A stretch of DNA of 64,000 bases from Apostichopus japonicus (GCF_037975245.1 NC_092561.1:5074001-5138000), one strand, 5' to 3'. Positions 1 through 15,000 are shown, counted from the first letter of the stretch. The notes: generated by a model from the letters alone, not told the origin. A program made the numbers and translations.

Positions 1-97
1 GTTGGAGTAGGACATCCAGGGCACAATCTGATGGTGCACAAAGCAGAATCTTTGGTTTGGACTTCAATTTATCAGCGGCTGGCTGTGAGGAAGAGTG
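1..97 (-). CDS. SETX: Senataxin-like exon 16, partial (motif Ia), cut by the window edge
   Basis: After acceptor CTTTCCCATCAG (97), or in the same phase CTTCCTCACAG (82), the frame reads KPKILLCAPSDCALDVLL, matching human NRVLVCAPSNAAVDELM. The exon runs off the left edge, so the DEAQ-type Walker B and later motifs are not visible. Confidence 0.88.
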
Positions 98-3000
98 CTG
101 ATGGGAAAGCAGAGAATTACAGATCAAAATTAATACTAATATATGAGTATTTTCTAAGAAATATTTATATCCTTGTGTCAAAGAAGAAAAAAGATCGCTT
201 TCCGTAATCATACGTAGTCTACGTTTTTTAAATCACATTTCTCACTACAAGATTTAAAAAATCCTTTCCCATCTTGATTTAATACTCTGCAACGCTAACG
301 AGTAGGATCATATTAAACGCAAAAGTCAAGAGAAAGACAAGCCTGGTAGAACTAATAAATATTGGATACAATGAGATCAAAGTCCGCGCCCTCACAAAAT
401 TCAAATCACTGAACAAAATCGAACCAAAGGAAACATGCAGCATTTCATTTTTTTTTTTTTTTTTTTCCAAGCAGCTTTGTTAAAATTGATTTCTGAGTTA
501 GTTTGTCAATTTTGAAATATTCTAAACTAAAATCATACAGCAGTGTAGGTCATAAGGCTTGAATAGTTCACTTTTGATTTAAAGAACTAATACTTGGGTT
601 TCCTTTTTTCATTATTCAGATTACCTTTTTCAATGTCTTTAACACTACCATGAAAAGTGTCCATTTAAGAAAATAACGGGAACGGATTAGAGTCAATGTA
701 AATATGTAAATATAGTTGCAAGCGCCGGTTTGTGGCTGCACCCTAGGGGAAGTCCCCCAGGTGACACGTGGCTGGCTGTGGTGCACTGTGGTGCCCCAGG
801 AGAGATTTTTTGAATTGTGCACACTTTGGTGTGTAGGTGTGACAAGTTACCAATGACCAGGGTTAAGTACAGCGCGGCGAGGCCTTATTGTTAGTTGCGC
901 TATATAAGAACTGAGAATTTTTATTATTATTATTGATTACTTTGTCATGGAAGTTCACTTTGAAGATATAACAAATTGTGGAGGGAGTGTATTAAAGTCT
1001 AATTTGAAAAATATTTTGTCTGTTTGGGACCAAAGTTAAAAAAAAATAAGACAGATGCCAGTTTGATGTCATCTGGGAAAGAAACACTCACCCTCAAGAG
1101 GCATGCTATCAAAGTTGCTAGCGTTCTAGTTTTACCAGAGCAAGGAGGGCCCTGCAGCATGCATATTCTGGGAACACCATAGCTCTCCTGAATACAGTGG
1201 AAGGCACCTCTCACAAAATGTCTTTGCTCTGTATTATGATAATGCTCCTGTTAGGAATAGAAATAAAGCGTTCAATAGGTATACCACTCTGTTGTGTTTG
1301 CAACGGTTGGGGGGGGGGGGAGAAGTTAAATGTTACAAGGAATAGGGGCCAGTTTCACAGGGGTTTTGTAGGACTCAGGGCTGACCAACAGTAGCCTCTA
1401 CTGCCATGAAACCACAATAGCAAAAAATATGTTGTTTATTGGTTCCGTTAGATTCAAAACTGACACTGGACACTGGCCCAAACAATATAATTTACGTTAT
1501 CAAATAGCCAATAATACTGCATGGGTGATCAATAGATACTGTACTTCCACCTAACACTTTCCCCAACTCATCAAGATGACCATATATATATAACCAAAAT
1601 AACCTACTATTTCCAGCTAAATTAGACATAAGTAATCAGAAAATGAGACCTAGGATCAAGTTAACAATATCTTTTAAATGTTTTCAATGCAGATATGAAA
1701 GTGCCATTGATAGTGAAATTAATTTGCAACAAGGGCAGTAAGATATTTTTTTCTGAATTCTTTCTTTTCTTTTTTGCTTATTTCTGCTGTAGGGAGGTGG
1801 CGGGGTGTCGTGGTTATTTTGAAGTGGAAGTTTAAGTGAGGGGGGAGGGGATTGTTGTACTTAATCTGTGACTGACTTTGGCTTTGGACATACCCACATA
1901 TGAAATACTTGATTGTAAAATTGCTTGCCAAAGAAAATTTACTCATTCAGACAAGGTTTTTTGTATATGAAAATAACTTATAATTTCAGCATAAGAAATG
2001 ACCTTGTATATACTAATATCCAATGGGATTCCTGGTTCCATGCAGAAGACATCTTTTCTGGTAGGGCAAAGAATGCTGGAAGCCAGAACACTATTTGGAA
2101 GCTTACAGAAAGCTGAGAACTGTTGAATGTAACATTCCAGAGATTTCACCACCTAGAGAAGAGAAAAGGGACACAATGTTGTTAAATGCAATGTCACTTT
2201 GAACTTCAAACAGCCCTACCCTCTTCCTTTCAGACGATTTTTTGTCGTAAGATAACTCTGATATATTTGTCCAACATGGTGCAATAACTGAGATGAGATT
2301 GCTTCCTGATAATAACAACTTCAGCCCAGAGTCTTATATGCAAAATATGGTTAATCTTAATGGTTAACAAGCCATGAGGCTCATTAAATCAAATTTCCCC
2401 AGGCTTGCTTTGAGAAGGGAGACTTTCTCGAGGTAGAACCTATAGTTTCTAACTGACAATACAGTTTGACACCTTGTCAAAGCAGCTGCAGCAAAAAATC
2501 CCACTGCAGCCAAGCTGACTCAATATCAAACAATGGAGAATATTTCTGCAGACCAGCAGGGCCTATTATCAGTGATGAGCCTTGGGTAAAAACAAAATCA
2601 CGGAACTTTGCAAAAATTGCGGTATAGGCTCCAGTTTGCGTATGTTACAGTGTGTTAGGATAGTAGTATTTGTCCCCGAGGTAGAAAAGAAAAAAAATTC
2701 GCGGAAAAAGCTCATGCCTGTATTGTGTGAAATGTGGAGCACAAACGATTATATCCTATGTAGCAGTGACGCTGCAGACCCACAGCATCCAAAGTTTGAC
2801 TTGGGTGCCTCACCAAAATTGTGCTCCTTTCTTTGCCAACAGGTGGAAGAGGTTTAATACTATATCACACACACACTGTTTCTCAAAACAACCCTACACA
2901 AGGAAGCTTGATTCTCTGAACGACAATCGGCAAATCAAGTTAGGGCAGAACTGATCAGCACTTTTACATTGTCAAGTATAACAAAATGGCTGTTTCATGC

Positions 3001-6000
3001 CTTACTTCATAATAGTCTTCAATGCCTTTAACTGTTTATCTACCGCATAAAGCCTGTGAAGGTCAAATGTACATGCAGGCTTGCAGCACTTGACTTTTGA
3101 GGAAGATCCAGCTAGGATCGATATGTTGGGGCACTTTTAGCTTATACACGTCATGATCACATATATAGCAGTTAGAAATTAAACTCCACTACCGACCTGG
3201 AATGTGACGTTGTGTCCCTTGAACTGAACATCACCTACGATTCTTGCCCTCACCATCAGCCCGGAGGAACTGGATGCGGAATAAAATGCTAGAGAAAAGG
3301 ACGGAAATAAATATCTTGATCTGAATGGTTAGGTAGATAGAGGAGTGATCATTGAAGAGATGAGTTGTAACAGTGTTTATGAATAGGTATGTAAATAGAA
3401 TTTTCCTCACAATTGCGATGCGGTTAATAAGTAGATAGAGGAGTGATAATTGCAAAGGTGAGTTGTAACTTTGTTTATGTATAGGTATGTAATGTTGATG
3501 CATACAACAAGTGAAACTGCGATATCCTTCATAACCATAACACTCGTTTTTCTAAACATGTTCCTACAAATTTTACTGCCACAGAAACTTCTCACCGCCT
3601 TTTGCTAAACAACGGTGTCGGTTTATGGAACGGTTTAGATAGTACCATACAAGATGACAAAACTATACTTTCCTAGAAATCTAAACTGAAATTTCATTCG
3701 CTTAATGATTATTGTTTCTCGATGGTTTTTATTTTAAACTTTTCATCTGTCATCTTTCATTGTTCCTTCGTTGTTCTATTTTCCGTCATTATCCAGTGCC
3801 TATTTGTAAAAGGTGGACTGCTCGTGAATGCTCGGCTTCTTCAGTCCTCCTCCATCACCTTGTGAAAAACTGTTTTACTTTTTGTATATTTTTGACCGTG
3901 GAAATAAACTCAAATTCAAACTTACTACACATAGACATTTCTTTTCAGAAAAGTTTTGGTTGAGGCCTTCTTACTAGCCTTGTTCTAACCTGTGAGTGAT
4001 GAACTGTAAATAACCTTGATAACCTAAGCTCTGCTCACCTATGGACTCGTAGGGCACTGCCTCCTCGACGTAACCAAAGACTGGACAAAAGCGGTCCTTC
4101 TCATCCTGTCTGATCATGACCAAGTCAAACTTTTTTGGGTACTGAATGTTGGGATTTCTATCTGGCTTGGTTGCCATGGGAACTATTACAAAAGTGAAAC
4201 ATATGTAGGGAGATGAAAAGGGAAATGTGACACATTTTCTTAATAACTGGTCATATTTCCGATAAAAACTGACGTTACATACTAAGCAAATGAATAAGGG
4301 AAAACTGACTGGGATATGTTAAGACAATGGAAAAGAGTTAAGAGAGGCCCCACTGGTTTACAAACTGATATATAATGAAAATAAAGTAAACAGAACATTC
4401 ATAGGAAGGACTTGTGAAAGAAGGCAATGAAGGAATCAACTACAGGCAACTGCTCAAGTTGTACATAATAATGCTCCCTGCAGTTATAAAAACAAAGAGG
4501 GTTTACCATGCAAGCTAGTCAACCAAGCTCATCTATGGTTATATAAATAGGAGGCTTTCCCTTTGCAGGGTGTCAACTACATTTCAATCATAAGGTAAAC
4601 TATTCCTAATATGACACATTGCTACTGTACATGGTTGCTCTCAACCTTACACCAACTACCTAAATGTTACACCAACTAAACTAAGAATGCTCCGTGATTA
4701 AATTTTTATACTTGTATTGTTTATTTATTAATATTGAAGTTTTCCACTCTTTCACAATGTCATTAAACTTATCTGAATGGTCGCCCTGATACCCAATGTA
4801 GGATTACTGGTGTTTGATTAAATTAATATACAGTACAATGATAACTTAAAGAGATAGCGACGTCCAGCAATATGAACAAACCTGAAAATTTGCAAGTCTT
4901 GCATACTTTATTCTCAACAGTAGCAACGAATGACTCAACGAGAAGCCCGCTAGGTAGTAGCTCCTTGCTGACACTTCTGTAATCATGTTGAACCTGAAAA
5001 GCATAAGGGGCTTGGAAATATTAAGTTGTTATCAAAATGCTCAAATGTAGGTGGTTGTAAAAGGTGTTTATAAAGAGCTGAGCAATTTGTTTGCAAAATG
5101 TTGAGTTGGTCAAAACATGTGCTCAAACAATGCAAATTATCTGCCATTGGCAAGCAGGGATTGGGGCATGGATGACATGGACCAATGGTTACCCTACCAC
5201 TTGCAAAACTGCCATTAAAAATCATTAACAGTTATCGAGAGCAACAAACTGTGGTGCCCCTTTACCTAGGTACAGTACCCTCATAGGTATGATTATTATT
5301 ATTATTACGCCGTTATTTATATAGCGCATAATCCACAAGTTCTATGTGCTTTACAATTAACCCTGGTCATTGGTAACTAGTCACACCTACACACCAAAGT
5401 GTGCACAATTCAAAAAATCTCTCCTGGGGCACAACAGTGCACCACAGCCACGTGTCCCCTGGGGGACTTCCCATAGGGTGCAGCCACAAACTGGCGCACG
5501 CAACTATATTTACAAGCCACCTCCCAAGTCCCCATTTATACACCTGGGTGAAGAGAGGCAATGGAGATAAAGTGCCTTGCCCAAGGACACAACGCAATGA
5601 TATGGCCAGGGCTCGAACCTGTAATCCTTAGATCACAAGTCCACCGCCTTAACCACTTGACCACAACGCCCTCACAGGTACATACATCGTTAAAGCTTAT
5701 CAAACTATGTCACAGCTCAAAACTCATTCAAACCCCCAGTATTACTTTGGCCAGAAAACAGCTATTAGAAACTTAAAGCCATAGACGTAGGGATTTACGT
5801 AAGCCGCTCTTATCAATCACACCTGTCTTCTATCCTTTCATAACATTGTTTTCTCAAACTTGCCATGCCATACATGCCATGTTGTCCTTTCAAATTTTCT
5901 TTGAAAGTTTGCCTTCCTACCCCTTTTTAAAGAGCTGAAAAATTGCAGCAGTAAAACTCTGCTATATTTCAATGAAAATCCAACTTAAGACAATTTCTCA

Positions 6001-9000
6001 CTTGCATTCAAAAAAAGGAGGTTTCTCCTACCTCTCAATCCACTACGACTACTTACATTTGTCCAGATCTGTACCATCTTCAGTGGTAAGAATGTATCAT
6101 AGAATTGATCGATGGACGTGAAAGAATTTGGTACTTGCTTGAGGGTCTTGAAGTCACACCCCTTCAAAATCTTAGAAGTATCTTCTGTTTCAATAGAGAA
6201 AGGAGAAGAAAAAGAAAAAACTGATAGTAATTTACTGATAGTGATATATCTGTTATGATCTTCCTACTGTTTATCCTTTTATATCTGACATGTATAAGCC
6301 TTTTAATACAAAGTTGTTGAAAGTGAAAGAGATTTACAGTTTTAACATCGTTATTACATGCAAAAAAAAATAAAAAAATAAAAAAATAAAAAAAAAACCC
6401 AAAAGGGGTAAAATAGCAGCCTCCAAAGATGTTTATGTTGTAAGATATCTTAAAATAGCTTCTACTTTATTGGGTTCACTTGAAATCACACGCAAAAACA
6501 TTCCATCCTGCTTTCAATGTACTAAGAGTTTTCATCCATTGCAATGACATATGAATCAATAACACGTGTATTCCTCAGCGTAAAAAATTCAGGCCATTTT
6601 AATCAAAAATAACTTCCCGCTTCTGATTAACTGAGCTATCTTTCTCCTCCAGTCAAGTAAAAATAAGGTCACCTTACTAGAACAATGAAGTAAAATAACT
6701 CTTCTCATCAAACAATTTGAAATTTAAAAGTCTTTCTGTGTAATGAAAATAAATGAAATCTGCTCCAATTCTTTAACATATATACTGCATATGCAAAAGA
6801 AGAGTACCACAAGCACCCAGTTGGGACAATTTGTCTGTATACTGTGGTGTCATGTCCCACTTCAGAGCACTCGTATCGCCAGTATGAATATCATGTTATC
6901 AAGGTTAGGAACTGTTTGTACTATCAATACCAGTGCTTTGAGAGCATGATATTGGTGTGCAGTTTAGAGAGGTATTAGCAATTAGGGTATTGTCCCAACT
7001 GGCTGCCACAAGGTACATTTGCTATGAAAATATTGAAGGGCTGAACTAACCACTGAAATGAGCTTTTAGATAAAAAGAGACTCTAACAAAACTAGCATTA
7101 TAGTTTGTACAACCATGCTGTACATTATAGTTTTTTCACAGTATACTGTGAAGACTCCCATAACCAAGCAATCTGTACCAGAGATTTATCCCTAGAGTGA
7201 CGACCTTTCTATAATACTGCAAACTGATTGCCATTAAAGATGAAATATTATGAGTTTTAAAATAGCACTTACTTTGTCTCTCTTCCAAGGAGCTGACATT
7301 CCAACTTAAGATCCAGCCCAAGAACTGATTAACTGTCAACTGTTTGGTGGTAGTCATTTTTGCCGGCTTCCTTCTCGGGGATCCAAAGGGGGGATTTGTT
7401 TCAGCCTCGGTACTGTCCCGGCTCTGAGGTGTCGATGATAGCGTTACCGCGAAGGAGGTCGGATCTTTGGAATTGACCCCTGACCTGTCAGGATTGTGCT
7501 CTTGATATTGTTTTTTTGTTTTTGGAGACTTCAGAATACTACCACCGTGGTGAGCAGAGGAGGGACCTGTAGCTGGACCAACTGAAGCAGATAAATCAAA
7601 TTGAACTCGCTTTTTCTGGCAGCTGTCACCTCCTCTTACGAGCGGGTGCACAGAGGACGATGCCCGGCTGGCACCTGTCGGGTTGGTCAGTGACTGCAAA
7701 GCAGGTCTATGGCTTGCCTCTCTGACTTCTTTGTGAGTCTTTGCTGATTCTTTCAAAAGTGGGGACAAGATGTCACCCTCCGTCCCCGGTGGAGTGCCAT
7801 TTTGCCTTTCTTCCCTTGGTCTGCTTTCCACTCCAGTTTTAAAGCTGCTACTCAATGACATGTTTGCAGGGAGGTTTGTTGATTTTCTAATCCTGGGCGT
7901 TCTCTGATGAGCTATTCTTACTTTCCCGCCCCTATGACCTTCAGCCTCCTTGAAACTTTCTATGAGACTGTCAGCTCTTCTCGATCTGTAGCTTGAAGAT
8001 TTTACCGTGGGAGCTGCCAATCTTGTCTCCGGAATGTCTTTGGTTTGATTATCCTCTGTCTTCTGCTCTTCAGCATCCTCTTGTTGAAAGCTAGATCTCC
8101 TTCGCTGGCCAGTCACCAAAGATTGTCGACCCAGAGGTACTGCCATCCTTGCAGCTTCTCTCTGAGCTGAAAATTTGCGCTGCATCTTTTGCATCCTTGC
8201 ATGATTATTTTTTAAGGGGGGTGGTTTCCTCTTGTAGGAATTCTTGACCCTTTCCCCTACTTTGGTCTGTTTCTTGTAGAATGATTTTGACTGAATTCCA
8301 TGCTCACTTTTATCGCCATTCTTTTTGCTCGGCTTCCCTGTTTTTGCTTCCTTTTTCTCTTCTGCCTCTTCTACAGCACTCTTGTACTCATTTATGTTAC
8401 CGGTCGAGACTTTTGTACACATGCCATCCATCTCAAATATCTCGTTGGAAACTTCCAACCCTTGAGAAGAGCAGGAGACATTTTCCTGATCATCTGGAAC
8501 CCATCCACTGTTGTCCTTGAAGACTTCTTCATTTTCATCCTCTGCTTCTCCATCACCCTCTAACCATCCATCGCTGCCTTCTTCTTCGTCTTCATCGTCA
8601 TCACCATCAGGGCCAACGCCTTCCAGTATATTCATTAAGAGTTTATCACCTTTCTGTGGACTGCTAGAATCGCCGGCGCCTTTGTCAACTTTGCCTGTTT
8701 TACTAACATCCCTCATCACACTCTCACTGTCTACATCTACCCTGTTGATATCTGGCGCTGAAACTGCGTGATGATGGCTCGGTCTATGCTCTGTGATTCT
8801 GTTAACATTTCCATCGTTGCTCTCTTTGACATCTTTCTTAATGATCAGGTTCTTCTCGTCTTCCATACCCTTCTCCTGCTTCTCCTCCTTTACATCCCAT
8901 ACTAAGCTCTCGGTATGATCAATGATCTCACTCAGCTCAAGTCCATCAGAACTCTCTCCATCCTCAACGTCGTCATCGACATTTTTACTCGCCTCCCGCC

Positions 9001-12000
9001 TCCAACCATTGACCATTAGCGCCTCATCAAGGAAATCCAAGCTATGCATGTTATGAGCTTCTCCTAATCCGCTTCCATCATCCGTCTCAGCATCACTGTC
9101 CACCAGGCTATCATTTGTGTCACTTGCATTAGCTGCTTTCTCAGAATCTTTTGGAAGACTTTTCTCCTCATCTCCATTCTCCACCTCCCAATCTCCATTC
9201 TCTTCTTCTTCTGATGACTTTCCTTCATCTTTATCTAACCCAACTCTTACATCCTCATCATCACCGTCTGCTCCTGAGTCAACTTCATTGTTCATAAATA
9301 CTGAATCTTTATCAGAATCATCTTTCCTGACAACGTGTTGCATTTTCCGTTTCCTTCTTGCGCTGTCCTCATGGGGGGCACGAACCCTGTGCTTGCCTTT
9401 CTGATCCTTACAAGCATCGCAACTGCTTGGATCACATTTCCCTTTTGTCGTTTGAGCCAGAGAATGATATTCTTCACTGCCAATCGATTGGACCGAATTG
9501 TTATGAACGGGTGATTGTGGTTTCCTGTTTAAGATGGTGATCGTCCTCTGCTCTTTCCGGGACTGTCTGTGTTCCTCAACATGCGATGTTTTGTTTACCG
9601 GTTCGGATGGAGAAATCTCCCCTTCAGTGTTTGCTAATTTCTGAACTTCTGCAGATGGTGCATTACCCGAGGTCATGCTTGCCTCCTCTGTCATCTGTGC
9701 TTGTTTCTCGCCGGGAGAGGACGGCCTTATTCCTAGTGATGTTGCTGCCCTTTCCACTGACACTGTGGACATAGCTTGGTTCTTGTCTTTGTCTTCCAAC
9801 TCCTGTCCAGCTGTCTTCTTCTCTGTCTCATCTTCATCGTCAGTGCTGACAACGTAACAGAACGGATGGATGACTTTAATCTCAAGAATGTCATCATCAT
9901 CTTCATCATCACTTGAAAGTATTTCATGCGCATTGTCTTCGGCATCGTCAAACTTCTCTTGTTTGATTTTGACAGCTTCTTCAACCGTGGATTTACCTCT
10001 TCCATCTTCGTGTCCAGTCTTGTTAGACTTTGGCCTCGACACCTCACGATCATCATTCGACCTCTCCTTCTCCCCCATAAGTTTTCTTATCAGTGCTTCT
10101 TTCTTCTCAAAAAAGTCATCCATGGGTTCACTAGGTTTCACTCTTGGTACTTTTCCTTTTTCTTCAAGACTGTTCTCCTTTCCTTCCATTTCCTCCCTTT
10201 CGACTTTTCTCTCCGTTGCTTCCTGCAATGTATTACTTTGGCCTTTGTTTATCTGACTTGGTTCTGTCTTTGAGAAAGTACCCTCTCTATTGTAAAGCTC
10301 CCTGTTCTCTCCATCTCTATTTAATACGTCGGGTGGATCCCATTCACTGTCACTGTCCGATTCCATGATTTTGTTATGCTTGCCACTATTCAATAATATC
10401 GCATTTGGAATCGTATCATTCCTGTCATCAGTTTGTGAACTACTAATATCACTAATTTGTTGATCATTATCATGACTGGCTAGAGAATTGTTTCCTGCAT
10501 TGTTTCTGCCAGTATTACTCTCATGAGGATCTACTTCCATGTCCCCTGGGAGGTCCTCATCATCTTTATGTCCCATTACATCTGTTTGTGCAGTGTCCAT
10601 CTCACAATCAGTCGAGTCACTGTCACATGGACTAGGGTGTGCTTTTTTCTTTGGAGGAAGCACTGCCTCGTGTTCTTCAATACTGTTTGACCCTTCTTGC
10701 GGTACCTCATTTTTTCTTGGGTAAGGCAGCTTCTTGACGGAAACAACACATTTCCGAAGCTCCAGGCGTTGTGCATCTCTTGGAGCTATCCTACCTGTGA
10801 AGGTGTCAAAGGTCAATGAACTTATATTAAAGAGAGACAGTTAACTACCTATTTGATGTTCAAACAAAATCAAAGCATAGCTGAAAGGCTGAAAACTGCA
10901 AGCTACTGTTCATGTTCTTTTATGACTGCTTGCGCTGACCAGTTTTTACTAAGTTCAAACTGATGTGATTTAGTTTATTGACTTGCACCAGTCTTTTATG
11001 TGAAACGTGTCATGCAAGATATACACACTAAATGACAGTCATAACTTCTTTTTGGAGCACTAGCTGCATAGAGTGTACTGTTTATGTGTAATGCTGCTCT
11101 TAACAGGTTCAACTAAGTTATGGTAAACTGTGGCCAGTACAAGTATGGCAATGATATGAGTTACTGCTGTCCCAATCAGGCCTATACTACGGTAGGTTGG
11201 GACGGACATCTTTTGAATAAATACAGTACTTTCAGATTTGAGGCGGACAGGTTAACCATGTAGCAAGTCTTCAAGTCAAAGGAACCGATGGAACAATATA
11301 ATTTGGGTACACTTTCAAAGTTTGCTTATGCTGATTAACGTATCTAGCAAGTCCTTCTAATGTTGTCAATATGAGCTGACAACTACAGCACTTAACATAC
11401 CGTACCGTATGAGAAACATAAATTAAAAAAATAAATTAAATATAAAAGTACATTAATGTTATTTTCAGGCCTACAGACCCACTGGAATTTTCCTTTTTGA
11501 ACAGCATGGGGGGGGGGACTTAATCAGATACACAGAAAAAAAAAAGTGCGCAACAAATTTTGAGGAGTTTAAATTATGTGTGTCACAGTTAAATTAGTGT
11601 TTCATGAATTGCTTTCAAACACACATTCATCAGGAGTTAGGAAAAAGATATGAAAGTGCATTTTCAAACTACAAGTTGGAATACAAATTTTGTCTCTCAC
11701 ACATATGGTTGATATTATCTACAAACAGAATATCTATCTATTCTGCAAAGACAAGTTCTATTTGGCAATATTTTCCAAAATTCCTTTAAATATAGTAGGT
11801 ACTAGGGAGAGGGCAATCCTACCTTTGAAAAAGAAAGTGCTATGATCCCTTTATCATATACATTCAACTATGTAAAGGAAAGTGAATAATTCAAACCCAT
11901 ACAAAGCAATGTATAACATCATTGACATCATTTTAAACATTCCAAAGTGCAGATTAACTTCTTAATGTTTTTTTACCTTTTTTATCAAGGTGTCTTGTGG

Positions 12001-15000
12001 TTCTTAGTCTGTTATGGCTATTTTGACCTCCTGCTTTGACATCTGATGTCCTCTTAGGGGGAAGGGGGTACATTTTCCTCCTTTTGTTACCTTTGGGGGG
12101 AAACTTCATCTGACTATTCGGTCCATGTTTTCTTGGTGTTGATGAAACTTTCTCTTTATGAATCTTTTCCAACATCTTGCTCAAACCCTTGTCATCCTTT
12201 GAATCAATGTTTCCGGTCGCAACAGAGCTGTTAGGTTTCTCTTTAGTTGTATTCAATGAGCGGGGGGATTCCTCTCTGGAATCAATCATCTGATTTAGAT
12301 GCCCCTGTTGTTCAGAGGCAACCATGCACACAATTTGATCGTACGTGAGAAACCCTGCTTGGGAAGGTAGAACACGCTTGGGTATCGAAATACCTTTGCT
12401 AGAGCTTCTTCCCAGCAAAAACTTTTCACGAAATAAGTTCCTAGTTATTCTCATCAAGGTTGCTAGATTTTCTTGGTTCCTCAAGAATGGTACCTCCACT
12501 TCGATGACGAGTTGGTTCTTCTTTCTATGCTTAAAATGGCAAAAGTTGCACTTGGACGGACCTTTACAGGACTGGAAATGTTCCATGTTTGGTTGCAAGT
12601 GGAACAGACGATGCTGAACCAGGCTGAGGATGTGATACGCATAGACAGCACAGTACTGTGTATGATTGAATCGGCAGGACTCGCTTCCGCTGAGGGAACT
12701 AGCCCAATGGGTGATCCAGTTAAACACCAACGACAGACTGTTGGGAGAACTGATTTGACTGGAAGAAAGAAATGATATATCATAAGAAGTGGAGACAAAA
12801 ATAATTTCAATGACTATAAAAACACAGACATCTTTAGATTGGAGAAGTGAGTCTATCACAGAAAACACATCAGCAGCAATTCCCTAGAAAATCAAACTAA
12901 GGTTTTCTACATCACTCAATTCATTTAAATGCAGGATTAACAATGACTTCCTGCATAATTATATTTTTTGGGGGGGGGCAAGTATGATATATAGGGGGCC
13001 AGGAATGTCCCCTTGACACTCTTTGTTTGATAGCACCTTTGGGGATGGGCATAAAAGGAGTAATATCAGTATTAAATGGGTCAAGTGGTTGCTAAAAAAT
13101 TGAGGAAAGCAATAATATGTCCTCCTGCTCAATATTATTAAACAAATCAGTTTCTTTTTTCAGTCTTGACTGCAAAGGAAGTTGTCAAACTTGCAATGGG
13201 CTGATGGGAATGAAGGGTGTGACGACCCTCTTGTGACTTACCTGCACATCTCATCCAAGACTGTTAACCAGACTTTGCACTTAATAATGGACAAGAAAAC
13301 AAGCTCCTGGGTTTGATGAACTTGTAACCAAACTTCCCCTTTAAATGATTTCAGCACCACAGCAAAACAGGAGAGTTTCTTGAGAAAAGCGCTTCCACCT
13401 GGATCTGAAAATGTGGAAGTAAAGTTTCAAATATAATCATGATAATGGAATATATGAATATCTTGCACAAAACTTACAAGTACAGTATATATATGTGAAC
13501 AAGAGCAACAATCTAACCCACAATCTAACCCACAATCTACAGTAACCCCACTTACAAATTCATTAGAAAGAGCAAACAAAATATTGGCCAGTCAATTAGC
13601 TTCTTTCAACAATATTAATAAAGTTTTTTTTTAATTTAGTTGTCTGTTATTGATTTACCTACAAATTAGGAGGAAACAAGAAAAGCAAATTAGTTAAATC
13701 CAATTTAAATTCAGAGACAAATGCCATATTTATAATCTGTTGGTTGTGGTTGAAGGAGGAGGGGGATGTGGTTGTGGGGATAGCCAAAGTTCATTAAGGA
13801 ACATAGAAGGCATTTCTTCCACTGAATTTTTGGAACCATCAAGCTATGGGTCTGTTTACTCCACCCAACACTTCCTTTAAATAGTTGCAGAAATATGTCG
13901 ACTTACCTTCAGATGCAGCAGCCTGCAGAAGGCTGTTGAGAATTGTCTGGGGAATTTCGCGGTGGACTCTGCTCACAAGTTCTGTATCCATATGGTTTAG
14001 CAAGGTTTGCAGACCTACAAGGGTTTTAAAGGGGTATTTGTCAAGATACGCTCATAAAAAAACGAACACATGGGCGTGAGTTGCACACTAAAAACAGCCC
14101 CCAAACTCCCTTCCCTATAAGAAAAGGATACTTATCATGCTGTAATAGGTTGTTGAAACGCTTAGAAATTCTAAAGGATGTCTTCTAGGTAATAATCCAA
14201 TGTAATCCGGGCACTTTTCGAAAGATTTGAATCCACTACGAAAACGCACGAGTAAACACTTTGGATGGTAGAATGAGAAGGAAGGGCATTGACCGGAAGG
14301 AGCCGGTCACTGAGGGTGCACAGTGTTAAAAGATTACCAGGGCATAATAGACACGGTAGAATGAGGTGCTAATGTTGTGGGGAGACAGGTAAGCGAGGAG
14401 CGAAGTAAATAACTTGAATTTAATCATGTAACTAGCAGGTAACATTTCAAACAGAAGGATGCATAACCCAGGCTGATAAGTGATACTCTAGTAGGCTTGT
14501 CACATTTTATGAATAAAATTGCACAAATCTAGTATAAGACCGTATTCAATATATGTCCTTCCATAAAGAGATTAGAGTTGATGATATTGTCACAAATGCT
14601 GTGCAGTATAATTTGGCACTCATATGCATCTAACAAGTATTAGTGTACAATACCTTCTGTACTGATTGTACTATGACTGCAGGGGGGACTGTAAGGCCGA
14701 TCGGGCTGCAACCATTTCATTTCAAGCCTGCCACCTAAGTTTGCTCTTACCGTGCCAATAGACTTTCATACTGAAGAGATGAGACATAATTATTATTCTG
14801 CAGGACGGCTCCTCCAAGCCCAGGTTGTCACATAGGATTGGGTCCGTCTGCAGGTTGAACTTCAGGACCGAAAGAACAAGGTTGATGGCCCGGAGGAGAT
14901 CGCTCGAGTCCTGTAGCTCAATGGGGCAAAAGTTTTTCACCGCTCCTTTTGCCCAACTATGAATCTTTAAAGAGGGGTAAAGTATGTAACAAATGAATTT

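Noticed and set aside
8281-10724. Several Ser/Leu-rich plus-strand open frames
   Set aside because: They are antisense shadows of the acidic and Ser-rich codons in the senataxin giant exon and have no domain or splice support.
12759-12868. Upstream extension of senataxin exon 8
   Set aside because: Open, but the acceptors available there do not keep phase 2 from the previous exon, while the acceptor at 12758 does.
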